Part shown: piece after piece, positions 1-11,405 of the stretch
Layout of the letters: the number at the start of each line of letters is the position of its first letter
How positions within the stretch are numbered: position 1 is the first letter of the stretch
Assembly: GCF_003977665.1 (NCBI RefSeq)
Contig: NZ_RYYV01000010.1
Span: forward strand, 62,001-126,000
DNA length: 64,000 nucleotides
Origin: Dyella choica
GTDB taxonomy: Bacteria; Pseudomonadota; Gammaproteobacteria; Xanthomonadales; Rhodanobacteraceae
Direction of reading: 5' to 3'
Notes under the pieces: generated by a model
The model's database searches: none
Seen by the model: the letters and a program-made list of their open reading frames with translations, nothing else
What the model was told of the DNA's origin: nothing
Position numbers and translations under genes: made by a program

Positions 1-1311
1 GCCGTTTTCGATGATGGTGACGGATTCTTCGATCAAGGCGCGGATTTCGCTGGATGCCGTACGCGAGCTGCGCGCCAGCGCCTGTACTTCGGCCGCCACG
101 ATGTTGAAACCCTTGCCGGCCTCGCCGGCGCGGGCTGCTTCCACGGAGGCATTCAGCGCCAGGATGTGCGTCTGCGTGGCGATGCGATCCATCGTTTCGG
201 TGATTTCCGTGATGCGGCTGGCCACATCCTGTACCTGCGTCATCGCACCCACGGCTTCCGACATGGCGGTGCCGCTCTGGCGGGCGATGTCGGAAGCCGA
301 TTTGGCCAGGCGACTTGCGTCGCGCGCGCGCGTGGCATTGGCGTTCACGCTGTTGGTAAACGACTGCATCGACGAAGCGGTTTCTTCCAGGGCCGCGGCC
401 TGCTCGCTGGTGCGCTGGGAAAGGTCCTGGTTGCCGCTGGCAATCTGCCGTGTGGAGGCGGAAATCTCGGTGGAGCCTGCACGGATCACGCTTACCACGT
501 TGCGCAATTGCCCATTCATGGCAGCCAGCGCGCAAAGCAGCTTACCCGTTTCATCGCCGCCGGCTGCCACGATCTCGGTGGAAAGGTCGCCTTCCGCCAC
601 CGCCTCGGCCACTTTCACGGCCCGCCCCAGGGGTGCGGTAATGCTGTAGGCAAGCAGCCACACCAGCACGGCACCGGCGACCATGGCGCTCAGGACCACC
701 GACACGAGCAGCATGCACGCCTCGCCAAATGCCGCGCGGCTTTGCTCGTCAATGCGCGCCGACGCGGCTTCGGCCTCATGCTTCATTTCGGCGACCAGTC
801 CGTCAATGGCGGCCGTGGGCGCGCGATCGATACCCACCACCAAAGCGTCAACCACATGCACGCTCTTTTCATCCTTGGCGTCGTAGTGCCCGATGGCAGC
901 CAAGTACTTCGTGCCGAGATCGGCGTGCGTCGCGATGGCACTGTCCACACCGCGTGTGTCCAGGCCGAGTTCGCTCATTTGCCGTTTCAGCGCGGCGAGA
1001 TCCCTATCGACAGCATGCGCCTGTGCGATGAAGGCCTCATGGTATTTTTTGAAGGAAACAGCATCCGCACCGCGCAGCAGCAGGTCCTTCCACTCCTGTA
1101 CCTGTTTCTTGAAATCGACCTGGGCAATGCGTGCCGCATCCACCGCCGCGGCGAATTGGGCAGCCGTGGTGGCCGAGCGAACCTGCAGTTCATGCGTGCG
1201 CGTCAATCCGCGCCAGCCGCCGAGGCCTACTATGACCGTGGCCGCCAGCAGGATGACCCCAAGCAGGCCAAGCCGGACGGCGATGCGCAAATCACGAAAA
1301 CGGACAATCAT
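1..1311 (-). CDS. methyl-accepting chemotaxis protein (3' part beyond window)
   Basis: Transmembrane chemoreceptor that would signal through CheW and CheA to the flagellar motor. Translating the minus strand from the ATG at 1311 gives an N-terminal membrane helix (about residues 12-32), a periplasmic helical domain to about residue 190, a second membrane helix (about 195-215), a HAMP linker and the start of the coiled-coil signalling domain. The conserved receptor segment is visible as [20 protein letters not shown] and [16 protein letters not shown]. The reading frame is open to base 1, so the C-terminal end lies outside the window. The ligand is unknown. A sigma-28-like promoter sits about 40 bp upstream. 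The family is secure; the exact start is likely. Confidence 0.93.
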   Translation of the reverse strand, partial: MIVRFRDLRIAVRLGLLGVILLAATVIVGLGGWRGLTRTHELQVRSATTAAQFAAAVDAARIAQVDFKKQVQEWKDLLLRGADAVSFKKYHEAFIAQAHAVDRDLAALKRQMSELGLDTRGVDSAIATHADLGTKYLAAIGHYDAKDEKSVHVVDALVVGIDRAPTAAIDGLVAEMKHEAEAASARIDEQSRAAFGEACMLLVSVVLSAMVAGAVLVWLLAYSITAPLGRAVKVAEAVAEGDLSTEIVAAGGDETGKLLCALAAMNGQLRNVVSVIRAGSTEISASTRQIASGNQDLSQRTSEQAAALEETASSMQSFTNSVNANATRARDASRLAKSASDIARQSGTAMSEAVGAMTQVQDVASRITEITETMDRIATQTHILALNASVEAARAGEAGKGFNIVAAEVQALARSSRTASSEIRALIEESVTIIENG

Positions 1312-1347
1312 GGGAAAACCGCAACAAAAAGGGCTGTGTCACCGTGA

Positions 1348-1375
1348 CTATCGGCACAGATGCGGCTTGGCTTGA
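1348..1375 (-). promoter_or_regulatory. candidate sigma-28 (FliA) promoter of the chemoreceptor gene
   Basis: On the minus strand, TCAAG is followed after 15 bases by GCCGATAG, close to the flagellar sigma-28 pattern (TAAAG, 14 bases, GCCGATAA). It lies 37 bases upstream of the receptor start codon, which suits a flagellar-class chemoreceptor gene. The spacer is one base longer than ideal, so confidence is moderate. Confidence 0.5.
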
Positions 1376-1390
1376 ATCAGGCGTTCAGGC

Positions 1391-1446
1391 GTAGGCTGGG
1401 ATGGCAATCCCAGCATGGCAAAGCTGGGTTTTTCAACCCAGCCTAT
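1391..1446. repeat. REP pair between the chemoreceptor and serA genes
   Basis: Two inverted copies of the window's dispersed REP palindrome. The left copy reads GTAGGCTGGGATGGCAAT and the right copy ends in AACCCAGCCTA. It abuts the 3' end of serA. See the transposase at 63003 for the likely mobiliser. Confidence 0.85.
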
Positions 1447-1451
1447 ATTCA

Positions 1452-2684
1452 TCAATACAGCACGCGGGTGCGCAAGGTGCCGGGAATCGCCGCCAGCTTG
1501 TCCTTCAGCGCGGCGGCCTGTTGCTCGTCGGCGGACACGTCGATCACCACGTAACCCACTTCCGCATGGGTCTGCAGGAACTGCGCGTCGATGTTGATGT
1601 TGCCTGCGGAAAACAGTTCGTTGATGCGTGAAAGCACGCCCGGAACGTTGCGGTGGATGTGCAGCAGGCGGCGGCTGCGCGGATGTTCGGGCAGCGTCAC
1701 TTCAGGAAAATTGACGGCCGACAAAGTGGAGCCGTTGTCGCTGTAGCGCACCAGCTTGCTGGCGACTTCAATGCCGATGTTGTCCTGCGCCTCCAGCGTG
1801 CTGCCGCCGATGTGCGGTGTCAGGATCACGTTGTCCATGCCCACCAGCGGCGAGACGAACGGATCGTCGTTGCCCTTCGGCTCCACTGGAAATACGTCGA
1901 TGGCCGCACCGCCGAGATGCTCCTCACGCAAGGCACCGGCCAGCGCATCGATGTCGACCACGGTGCCGCGCGAGGCATTGATCAGCGTCGCGCCCTTGCG
2001 CATCTTCACCAGTTCGTTGCGGCCGATCATTAGCTTGGTGGCCGGTGTTTCCGGCACGTGCAGCGTAACGATGTCTGCGCGTTCAAGCAGGTCGTCCAGG
2101 CCCGCGGCGGCACGCGCATTGCCGAGCGCAAGCTTGGATTCGATGTCGTAGAAGATCACGCGCATCCCCAAGCTTTCGGCCAGCACGCCCACCTGCGTGC
2201 CGATGTGGCCGTAGCCGACGATGCCGATGATCTTGTCGCGCACTTCGAAACTGCCGGCGGCCGATTTGGTCCAGCCACCGCGATGACACAGCGCATTCTT
2301 CTGCGGAATGCCACGCAGTAGCATGATCGCTTCGGCAATCACCAGTTCGGCGACGCTGCGTGTATTGGAATAGGGCGCGTTGAACACGGGAATGCCGAGC
2401 TTCGCCGCCGCATCGAGTTCGACCTGGTTGGTGCCGATGCAGTAGCAGCCTACGGCGATCAGCCGTTTGGCGTGTTCCAGCACATCGGCAGTGAGGTGCG
2501 TGCGGGAGCGGATACCGACGATGTGGGCGTCGGCTATGCGCGCCTTCAGTTCGTCCTCAGGCAGGGATTTGGCGTGGTACTCGATCTGGCTGTAGCCCGC
2601 GCGCTGGAACGTCTCCACCGCCGTGCGGCTCACGCCTTCGAGCAGCAGCACCTTGATGTCTTGCCTGGGGAACGAGGTCTTCAT
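1452..2684 (-). CDS. serA: D-3-phosphoglycerate dehydrogenase
   Basis: Catalyses the NAD-dependent oxidation of 3-phosphoglycerate to 3-phosphohydroxypyruvate, the first step of serine synthesis in the cytoplasm. The 410-residue protein matches the usual SerA length. It shows the Rossmann motif GYGHIGTQVG, the catalytic segments NASRGTVVD (Arg), DVFPVEP (Glu) and LTPHIGGST (His), and a C-terminal ACT domain beginning LHIHRNVPGVLSRI that normally binds serine for feedback inhibition. I chose the ATG at 2684 (MKTSFPRQDI) over an upstream in-frame ATG because it gives the standard family length. The gene is divergent from a D-2-hydroxyglutarate-dehydrogenase-like gene 109 bp away. SerA can also reduce 2-oxoglutarate to D-2-hydroxyglutarate, so the pairing is meaningful. 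Confidence 0.97.
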   Translation of the reverse strand: MKTSFPRQDIKVLLLEGVSRTAVETFQRAGYSQIEYHAKSLPEDELKARIADAHIVGIRSRTHLTADVLEHAKRLIAVGCYCIGTNQVELDAAAKLGIPVFNAPYSNTRSVAELVIAEAIMLLRGIPQKNALCHRGGWTKSAAGSFEVRDKIIGIVGYGHIGTQVGVLAESLGMRVIFYDIESKLALGNARAAAGLDDLLERADIVTLHVPETPATKLMIGRNELVKMRKGATLINASRGTVVDIDALAGALREEHLGGAAIDVFPVEPKGNDDPFVSPLVGMDNVILTPHIGGSTLEAQDNIGIEVASKLVRYSDNGSTLSAVNFPEVTLPEHPRSRRLLHIHRNVPGVLSRINELFSAGNINIDAQFLQTHAEVGYVVIDVSADEQQAAALKDKLAAIPGTLRTRVLY

Positions 2685-2793
2685 GGCGGCCCGCGATTTG
2701 GAAGTCCAAACACTATGCCAGATTTTGCCGCGTTGCAGCACTAGACGATCGCGCCGGGCGCTGGCAGGCTGGACGCTTCCCTACGGAGCCGCC

Positions 2794-5234
<2,441 letters not shown>

Positions 5235-5236
<2 letters not shown>

Positions 5237-5261
5237 CTTCCAGCACGGAAGCTATTTTTTT
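5235..5261 (+). terminator. intrinsic terminator after pip
   Basis: AGCTTCC and GGAAGCT pair across a 5-base loop and are followed by ATTTTTTT. The hairpin begins inside the pip stop codon. Confidence 0.85.
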
Positions 5262-5268
5262 GAGGACT

Positions 5269-5384
5269 GTCATTCCGGCGCAGGCCGGAATCCAGTTTCA
5301 ATATGATGTGCGAAGCACTCTAAGCCCGGTTTTGTGTCCTTCGGACGCGTATTTAAACTGGATTCCGGCCTGCGCCGGAATGAC
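5269..5384. repeat. 116-bp palindromic MITE-like element, copy 1
   Basis: Both ends are inverted copies beginning GTCATTCCGGCGCAGGCCGG. The interior holds two small hairpins, GTGCGAAGCAC and GTCCTTCGGAC. A homologous copy lies in the opposite orientation at 25468-25586. It has no coding capacity and sits between convergent pip and upp. Confidence 0.85.
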
Positions 5385-5420
5385 GGTGAGGCGGAGAGTG
5401 GATGGGTCGCCAGATGCGGT

Positions 5421-6059
5421 TCACGCCGGCAGTTGCTTGGTCCCGAAAATCTTGTCCCCCGCATCCCCCAGGCCAGGCAGGATGTAGCCGTGCTCGTTGA
5501 GCCGCTCATCGATCGCCGCGGTATAGATCTCGATGTCCGGATGCGTCGCCTCGATGCGCTTGAGCCCTTCCGGCGCGGCCACCAGGAACAAGCCCTTGAT
5601 GCGCTTGCAGCCGGCAGCCTTGAGCATCTCCACCGTTGCCACCAGCGTGCCGGCCGTAGCCAGCATCGGGTCGACGATCAGCGCGATGCGCTCGTCCATG
5701 CGACCGGTGAGTTTTTCGTAGTAGGCAATCGGCTGCAGTGTCTGCTCGTCGCGTTGCAAACCCACCACGCTGACTTTGGCCGATGGAATCAGCTCCAGCA
5801 CCCCGGGCAGCATCCCCAGGCCGGCGCGCAGGATCGGCACGATGGTGATCTTCTTGCCCTTGATCTGCTCCACGCGCACGGTGCCGGCCCAGCCTTCGAT
5901 CTGCGCCTCGATGGTTTCCAGGTCCTTGGTGGCTTCATAGGTCAGCAGCGAGGCGACTTCAGAGGCCAGCTCGCGGAATTCCTTGGTGCTGATGCCGGCT
6001 CGGCGCATCAAGCCCAGCTTGTGCCGGATGAGCGGGTGGCGGACTTCGACGATCTTCAT
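5421..6059 (-). CDS. upp: uracil phosphoribosyltransferase
   Basis: Converts uracil and PRPP to UMP in pyrimidine salvage; cytoplasmic. The 212-residue protein has the N-terminal family signature [14 protein letters not shown], the motif [10 protein letters not shown], the PRPP-binding loop [14 protein letters not shown], and the uracil-site C-terminus [16 protein letters not shown]. The start ATG at 6059 (MKIVEVRHP) matches other Upp proteins; a longer reading would add ten unconserved residues. It is convergent with pip and shares its strand with the next two genes but has its own flanking signals. Confidence 0.97.
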   Translation of the reverse strand: MKIVEVRHPLIRHKLGLMRRAGISTKEFRELASEVASLLTYEATKDLETIEAQIEGWAGTVRVEQIKGKKITIVPILRAGLGMLPGVLELIPSAKVSVVGLQRDEQTLQPIAYYEKLTGRMDERIALIVDPMLATAGTLVATVEMLKAAGCKRIKGLFLVAAPEGLKRIEATHPDIEIYTAAIDERLNEHGYILPGLGDAGDKIFGTKQLPA

Positions 6060-6103
6060 GCGCAAGGCCATGCAAAGAGATGGCCGCAAGCATAGCCGGA
6101 AAC

Positions 6104-6131
6104 GAAAAAGGCGCCGCTTCTCGGCGGCGCC
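6104..6131 (-). terminator. intrinsic terminator after the PsiF-like gene
   Basis: On the minus strand GGCGCCGC pairs with GCGGCGCC across a short loop, followed by TTTTTC. It lies 26 bp past the stop codon of the PsiF-like gene. Confidence 0.8.
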
Positions 6132-6156
6132 TCGAATTCGCAGCAGCCTCAGCGCA

Positions 6157-6474
6157 TCAATGCGCCTTCATGCAGGCGCTGACGGCGCTCTTGTATTCGG
6201 CCCCTTTTTTGCCCGCATTTTCCTTGGAGCAGGCAGACATGCGTTCCTGCGGGGTCATCTTGGCGGGAGCGGCGGCAGCGGTGGTGTCGCCCTTCATGCA
6301 GGAGCTGACGGCATTCTTGTAGTCGGCGCCGGTCTTGCCCTTGGCGGCGTGGCTGCAATCGGCCATTTTCTGCTGTGACGAGGAGAGCGGTTTGCTTTGC
6401 GGTGCGGCAGCGAAGGCGGCGCTGGCGAATACCAGCGCAGCGCTGGCTGCGACCAGGCTCAGACGCATGGACAT
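6157..6474 (-). CDS. PsiF-repeat secreted protein
   Basis: A 105-residue exported protein with an N-terminal signal peptide ([20 protein letters not shown], cleavage near AFA-AA) followed by two PsiF-type repeats. Each repeat carries a Cys pair: [20 protein letters not shown] and then VSSC, and [19 protein letters not shown] and then VSAC. PsiF in enterobacteria is phosphate-starvation induced, but its molecular role is unknown and no Pho box was identified here. GGAGGAAG directly upstream supports the ATG at 6474. It is probably monocistronic and ends at the terminator at 6104-6131. Confidence 0.88.
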   Translation of the reverse strand: MSMRLSLVAASAALVFASAAFAAAPQSKPLSSSQQKMADCSHAAKGKTGADYKNAVSSCMKGDTTAAAAPAKMTPQERMSACSKENAGKKGAEYKSAVSACMKAH

Positions 6475-6612
6475 GATTCTTCCTCCTGATTTATGACCGG
6501 CGGCGGTACCGGTCACGGCAGTCTATGCCTTGTGAAGAAAGAGGGGAACGGGGCGCAAGGGCGCGGACAATGCCTGCATTTCGCGGAGCTTTATCTTCGC
6601 GCGGAGGGTTCT

Positions 6613-6679
6613 GTAGGCTGGGATGACAATCCCAGCACTATGCCGAGAGAAGCAAGCTGGGATTGGCATCCCAGCTTAC
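6613..6679. repeat. REP pair upstream of the PsiF-like gene
   Basis: Inverted REP copies: GTAGGCTGGGATGACAAT on the left and GGGATTGGCATCCCAGCTTAC on the right in outline, separated by about 20 bases. It lies immediately downstream of the aminotransferase gene. Confidence 0.85.
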
Positions 6680-6697
6680 CTCGAAGGGCGACAAGCG

Positions 6698-8194
6698 TCA
6701 GGCCGCCTGCGCTTCGCTCTTGCGCGGTCCTTCCAGCAGCGCGTGCCGCACGTGCGCAATCACCATGTCCACTTCCGCGCTGGTGATCTTGAAGTGCGGG
6801 GTGAAGCGCAGCGAATTGGCGCCGCCGTGGATCACGCCGATGCCGCGCTCGCGCAGGTATTCCTCGGTAGAGCCTGCACCGTAGCACTTGAATTGTGGCG
6901 CCAGTTCGCACGAGAACAGCAGTCCGGTGCCCTGCACCTTGGTGATCAGGCCGCCCAGTTCGTCTTTCAGCCCGTTGAGCTTGTCGACGAATTCCTTGCC
7001 GCGAGTGCGGATGTTGGCGCGCACCTCATCGGTGAGCTGGTCCAGCGTGGCCAGCGCCACGTCCAGCGCGCGCGGATTGGCAGTCATGGTGTTGCCATAG
7101 ATGCCCTTGCGATACAGGCCGGCGACGCGGTCGCTCACCGCAAGCACCGAAAGCGGATACTGGCCCGCGTTGAGCGCCTTGGAGAAGGTTTCCATATCCG
7201 GCGGCGCCAGCTTTTCGAAGCCGGGGTAGTCGATGATCGACAGCACGCCATGCGCGCGCAGGCCGGCCTGGATGGAGTCGACCAGCAGCAGCGAGCCGTG
7301 CGATTCGGTCAGCTCGCGCGCGGCCTGGTAGAACGCCGGCGTCACCGAACGGCCCGGGTCGCCTTCGCCCATCACCGGTTCCAAGAACATCGCCTCGATG
7401 AACCAGCCGTGCTTGTCCGCGTCAGCGAATACGGCTTCCAATTGCGCAGTGTCGTAGGGCGCCACAGTAAGTAGCGTATCTTCATGGCGGTAGCTCGCCA
7501 GGTGCTGCACGTAGGTGCGGCGCGAGGAATCCGAATACAGAGCAGGGCGATCGGTGCGGCCGTGGAAGGCACCTTTCACGGCGATGCGCTTGATCGTGCG
7601 CCCGGCATAGCGGGCACCCGGGTCGGTCATCAGTTTGGCATTCACGTCGGCGATGCGGCAGGCCAGGCCCACCGATTCCGAACCGGAATTCAGGCACAAG
7701 TAGCGCGTATAGGGATTGTTGCCGCGATGGCGGCCAAGCTCGCGATTGAGCGCCTTCGAAAAGCGCATCTGCGAAATGCTCGGCGTCATCACGTTGGCCA
7801 TCACTTGCGGATGCGCCAGCGCGGCATCGATCGCAGCGTTGTTGTGGCCGAAACCGAGCATGCCGTAGCCACCGTTGTCGTGCACCACGGAGCCTTTCAG
7901 CGTGACGACCCATGGACCGCGTGCCGCGGCCGGCACGTAGGGATTGATGGCGTCGTCGGGATAGAAATTCACGAAATCGCGCAGCGCCAGCGTGAGCTGC
8001 TCGGCCTCATCCAGCTTCAGGAAATCGCTCAGTTCGGCGCGCAATTCGCGATGGCGTGCGACAGCCTCGGCAACAGCCTGTACGAGTTGCGGGTCCAGCG
8101 CCGCCATGCGCTCGATGGTGGCGTCGTCCAGGCCGGTGGTCCGCGGCTTGCCGCCAAATTCGCGCAGTTCGCGCAGCTGATCGATGACACCCAT
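6698..8194 (-). CDS. class III PLP-dependent aminotransferase
   Basis: A 498-residue fold-type I aminotransferase of unknown substrate. Visible features are the phosphate-binding NSGSESV, AFHGRTDRPA, the catalytic Schiff-base Lys in FSKALNAGQYPLSV, and the PLP-ring segment DSIQAG. Most class III enzymes have D-E-x-Q in that last segment; here the Glu is replaced by Ser while the Asp and Gln are retained. The N-terminal 90 residues form a helical extension not usual in ornithine or GABA aminotransferases. GAGGAGA upstream supports the ATG at 8194. It stands alone, divergent from the ABC transporter genes, so context does not give a substrate. Confidence 0.88.
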   Translation of the reverse strand: MGVIDQLRELREFGGKPRTTGLDDATIERMAALDPQLVQAVAEAVARHRELRAELSDFLKLDEAEQLTLALRDFVNFYPDDAINPYVPAAARGPWVVTLKGSVVHDNGGYGMLGFGHNNAAIDAALAHPQVMANVMTPSISQMRFSKALNRELGRHRGNNPYTRYLCLNSGSESVGLACRIADVNAKLMTDPGARYAGRTIKRIAVKGAFHGRTDRPALYSDSSRRTYVQHLASYRHEDTLLTVAPYDTAQLEAVFADADKHGWFIEAMFLEPVMGEGDPGRSVTPAFYQAARELTESHGSLLLVDSIQAGLRAHGVLSIIDYPGFEKLAPPDMETFSKALNAGQYPLSVLAVSDRVAGLYRKGIYGNTMTANPRALDVALATLDQLTDEVRANIRTRGKEFVDKLNGLKDELGGLITKVQGTGLLFSCELAPQFKCYGAGSTEEYLRERGIGVIHGGANSLRFTPHFKITSAEVDMVIAHVRHALLEGPRKSEAQAA

Positions 8195-8386
8195 GACTAC
8201 TCTCCTCGAATCTGACAGCGCCTCGCGCACCCAATCGCGAAGCAGGCCGGCAGGATGTTTTTTGTGCGTGAAGGGCTACGGGAGCCCGGGCCGATGCGCC
8301 CGTTCGCACTGCGCCGTGTATGGGGAAACCGCCGGCGCACGGGCGTCAGGATAACCGCTGGGACAGGTCGGCGGTACCCCCAAGGG

Positions 8387-8398
8387 TGACGGCTGTCA
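8387..8398. promoter_or_regulatory. candidate operator upstream of the ABC/two-component operon
   Basis: TGACGGCTGTCA is a perfect inverted repeat of TGAC with a 4-base centre, 72 bp before the first ATG. LuxR/NarL-family regulators often bind such short palindromes, so it could be an autoregulatory site for the response regulator at 11402. This is pattern-based only. Confidence 0.3.
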
Positions 8399-8470
8399 TG
8401 CCGGATCGCTGACGCGGACAACTGTAGTAACGCGCTTGGCATCCTTACGCTGCAATGCAAGGAGGCCACT

Positions 8471-9385
8471 ATGCCTATCTCATCCGATGTCGTAGCCCGT
8501 CTTGACGGGGTGGAAAAGCGTTATAACGGTGTTACCGCGCTCGACGGCGTGAATCTTCTGCTGCAGCGCGGCGAGCTGCTGGCGGTACTGGGGCCCAACG
8601 GTGCCGGCAAAAGCACCAGCATTGGCCTGCTGCTTGGACTGATGCGGCCGGACCGCGGCCAGGTGGAATTGTTCGGCCTGGACCCGCAGCGCATCGACGC
8701 ACGGCGCCGTATTGGCGTGATGCTGCAAACGGCCATGCTGCCGCCTACGCTGCGTGTCGGTGAGCTGCTGCGCCTGGTCGCCAGCTACTACCCGCAGCCG
8801 CGCCCGCTTGAGGAAAGTGCCGCGTTGGCAGGTATCGGTGACCTGCTGAACCGGCCTTACGGCAAGCTTTCGGGTGGCCAGCAGCGCCGGGTGCAGTTTG
8901 CGCTCGCCCTGTGCGGCAGGCCCGAACTGGTGTTCCTGGATGAGCCAACGGTAGGCATGGACATCGACGCGCGCCGCAAATTGTGGAACGCGATGCGAAC
9001 CCTGGTCGCCGAAGGCTGCTCGGTGGTGTTGACCTCGCACTACCTGGAAGAGGCCGAAGCGTTGGCGCAACGCGTGATCGTGATGGCAAAGGGACGTGTG
9101 CTGAGCGAAGGCAGCGTCGATGCGTTGCGCGCGCAAGTGCCGCTTACGCGCATTCGTTGCGCCACGGATCTCGATCCGGCGGCAGTATCGGCTTGGCCGC
9201 AAGTAACTTCGGTCGAACGCGAGGGCGCGCGTCTGCTCATCAACACCAGCGAGCCTGAGAACGTCCTGCGGCGTCTGCTTGATGCAGATGCAGGGCTCGG
9301 CGCATTGGAAGTACAGCGCGCGGGTCTGGCGGAGGCATTTACCGAATTGACGCGCGAAGAAGGCGAACAACAGGAGGCCGCTTGA
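8471..9385 (+). CDS. ABC transporter ATP-binding protein (drug/lipid export type)
   Basis: A 304-residue ATPase subunit that would energise the membrane protein encoded next to it. It contains Walker A GPNGAGKST, signature LSGGQQRR, Walker B LVFLDEPTVGMD and a switch His in LTSHYLEEAEAL. The C-terminal 85 residues resemble the accessory region of multidrug-type (DrrA/YhaP-like) ATPases. AAGGAGG precedes the ATG. Its stop codon overlaps the permease start by one base, and the four genes up to 12004 look like one operon. The substrate is unknown; in similar operons with a DesK/DesR-like pair the system responds to envelope or antibiotic stress. Confidence 0.94.
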   Translation: MPISSDVVARLDGVEKRYNGVTALDGVNLLLQRGELLAVLGPNGAGKSTSIGLLLGLMRPDRGQVELFGLDPQRIDARRRIGVMLQTAMLPPTLRVGELLRLVASYYPQPRPLEESAALAGIGDLLNRPYGKLSGGQQRRVQFALALCGRPELVFLDEPTVGMDIDARRKLWNAMRTLVAEGCSVVLTSHYLEEAEALAQRVIVMAKGRVLSEGSVDALRAQVPLTRIRCATDLDPAAVSAWPQVTSVEREGARLLINTSEPENVLRRLLDADAGLGALEVQRAGLAEAFTELTREEGEQQEAA

Positions 9386-10182
9386 TGAACACCGTATCGA
9401 TATCCGTCGCGCCGGCCGCAGCATCCTCTGCCGGCATGAACACCCGGCGCGTCATCGGCGCCTACATCGCCGAAGCACGCAGCGAGTGCCTGCGCTACAT
9501 GCGTGCACCGGGCTTCATGCTGCCCATCATCCTTTTCCCCACCATGTTCTACCTGTTGTTCGGCATCGTCATGGGCCGGTCGGCAGGTGCGGACACCACG
9601 CGCTATCTGTTGGTGAGCTATGGCGTGTTCGGCGTGATGAGTCCTGGCCTGTTCGGATTTGGTGTCTCGCTGGCGCTGGAACGTGATGGTGGCCTGCTCA
9701 CCTATAAACGTGCCTTGCCCATGCCGCCGGGAGCGTATCTGCTAGGCAAGATGCTGATGGCCATGGTGGCGGCTGCGATGGTGATCCTGCTGCTGCTCGC
9801 AATGGGGCTGGCGCTAGGACACGTCCCCCTGTCCTGGCAGCAAGCCGCGCTGCTGTTGCTGACCGGCGTGCTGGGCGTATTGCCATTCTGCGCGCTGGGC
9901 ATGCTGGTGGGCACCCTGATCAAGGGGCAGGGCGCACCGGGCATGCTCAACCTTGTCTACCTGCCGATGTCCTTCCTGTCCGGTTTGTGGATTCCGCTTA
10001 ATATGTTGCCGAAGCTGCTGCAGCAGATCGCGCCGCTATGGCCGAGCTATCACCTGCACCAATTGGGGCTGGCAGCGTCAGGGATGGAGCATGGCAGCGT
10101 GATCCGGCATTCTGCGGTGTTGCTGGGTTTCGCCGCGATATTCTTCCTCATCGCCGTGCGCAGACTGCGGCGTTACGGTTGA
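9385..10182 (+). CDS. ABC-2 type transporter permease
   Basis: A 265-residue membrane protein with about six hydrophobic helices and an ABC-2 architecture. The N-terminal cytoplasmic stretch is followed by the first helix at GFMLPIILFPTMFYLLFGI and the conserved late segment LNLVYLPMSFLSGLWIP. It partners the ATPase encoded immediately upstream (TGATG overlap) and probably exports a small hydrophobic compound or lipid. The upstream TTG is in frame but the ATG at 9385 is the natural coupled start. Confidence 0.92.
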   Translation: MNTVSISVAPAAASSAGMNTRRVIGAYIAEARSECLRYMRAPGFMLPIILFPTMFYLLFGIVMGRSAGADTTRYLLVSYGVFGVMSPGLFGFGVSLALERDGGLLTYKRALPMPPGAYLLGKMLMAMVAAAMVILLLLAMGLALGHVPLSWQQAALLLLTGVLGVLPFCALGMLVGTLIKGQGAPGMLNLVYLPMSFLSGLWIPLNMLPKLLQQIAPLWPSYHLHQLGLAASGMEHGSVIRHSAVLLGFAAIFFLIAVRRLRRYG

Positions 10183-10226
10183 AGTACGATGGCGCAGGGG
10201 AAGGTAGCAGCGTGGGGAGTGCAGCC

Positions 10227-11405
10227 ATGAACACGACGACAGCGATACTCGCATGGTTTACGCCGGCGCCGGATTCCTACGCTGCTTCCAACTTACGCAA
10301 GGGCAAGTCCGTCTGGGTGGATGCGGTGCACCTGCTGTGGTCGGTGTGGTTGTTCATCACTCCCATATTCGATCATTACACCTGGCAATGGGCGCTGATC
10401 ACGCTCGCCACCTATCCTGTTTTCCTGGTCCTGTATGCCAAATGCTGCGTGGCTTCGCGGCGGGATACGCAAGTCTACGCGCTGGCCCTGGTTGCGCTCG
10501 CGCTGGCGCTGATGCCATGGTACCCGAGCGGGCTGACCTATTTTATCTATGGCTGCGTGATGCTGCGCAGCTGCCGCTTGCCGTTCCGCTCCTATCTATT
10601 GGCGCTGGCGGTGCTCAACCTCGGTTGCCTGTTTGAGGCATGGCTCCTGCATTATTCATGGCAGGCTGTGATATCGGTTCCGGTAACGTGTTTCATCGTC
10701 GGCATCGTCGTCAATGCAGAGATCGCCAACGACGAAAAAGACGCCGAGCTGCGGCTTTCGCACGATGAAGTGCGCCGGCTCGCGGCGACAGCGGAACGCG
10801 AGCGAATCGGGCGTGACCTGCATGATCTGCTGGGGCACACCTTGTCGCTGATCACCTTGAAACTGGAGCTGTCACGCAAGCTGTTCGATCGCGACAGCGC
10901 CGCCGCGAGGCGCGAGTTGGAAGAGGCCGAGCGTGTTGCCCGCCATGCGCTGGCGGAAGTGCGCGCCGCGGTGACCGGCATCCGCTCCACCGATCTGGCT
11001 GCGGAACTCGCCTCGGCGCGACTTTTGCTGGAATCGTCCGCCGTGCACCTCGACTACGGCAGCCTGCCCGATTCGTTGCCACAAGATGTCGAGCGCACAC
11101 TCGCTCTGGTCATTCGCGAAGCCATGACCAATATCCATCGGCACGCAGCTGCCACCGAGGCCTGCGTTCGCTTTGCTCGTGCGACAGACAGGCTGGACAT
11201 GCAGATCAGCGACAATGGAAAAGGCGGGCTCGCTGTCCACGGCAACGGTATGAGCGGTATGTGTGAGCGCGTGTGCGCCATCGGTGGCAGCTTGCAGATC
11301 GATTCGCCGCCGCGCCACGGCACGCGTCTGCTGATCAGCGTGCCGTTGCGGGCACGAAAAGAACAGGACTCTTCCGAAACCGGTCTTGCCAGGAGCGCCG
11401 CGTGA
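10227..11405 (+). CDS. sensor histidine kinase, DesK/NarX family
   Basis: A 392-residue membrane sensor. Four to five hydrophobic helices occupy about residues 30-165. They are followed by a HisKA_3 dimerisation domain with the phospho-acceptor His in RIGRDLHDLLGHTLS and a compact ATPase domain with the N box VIREAMTNIHRHA and the G-box region GNGMSGMCERV. This is the layout of DesK-like kinases that sense membrane state. It overlaps the response regulator gene by four bases (GTGA) and follows an ABC exporter by 44 bp, so the pair likely controls that transporter. Confidence 0.93.
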   Translation: MNTTTAILAWFTPAPDSYAASNLRKGKSVWVDAVHLLWSVWLFITPIFDHYTWQWALITLATYPVFLVLYAKCCVASRRDTQVYALALVALALALMPWYPSGLTYFIYGCVMLRSCRLPFRSYLLALAVLNLGCLFEAWLLHYSWQAVISVPVTCFIVGIVVNAEIANDEKDAELRLSHDEVRRLAATAERERIGRDLHDLLGHTLSLITLKLELSRKLFDRDSAAARRELEEAERVARHALAEVRAAVTGIRSTDLAAELASARLLLESSAVHLDYGSLPDSLPQDVERTLALVIREAMTNIHRHAAATEACVRFARATDRLDMQISDNGKGGLAVHGNGMSGMCERVCAIGGSLQIDSPPRHGTRLLISVPLRARKEQDSSETGLARSAA

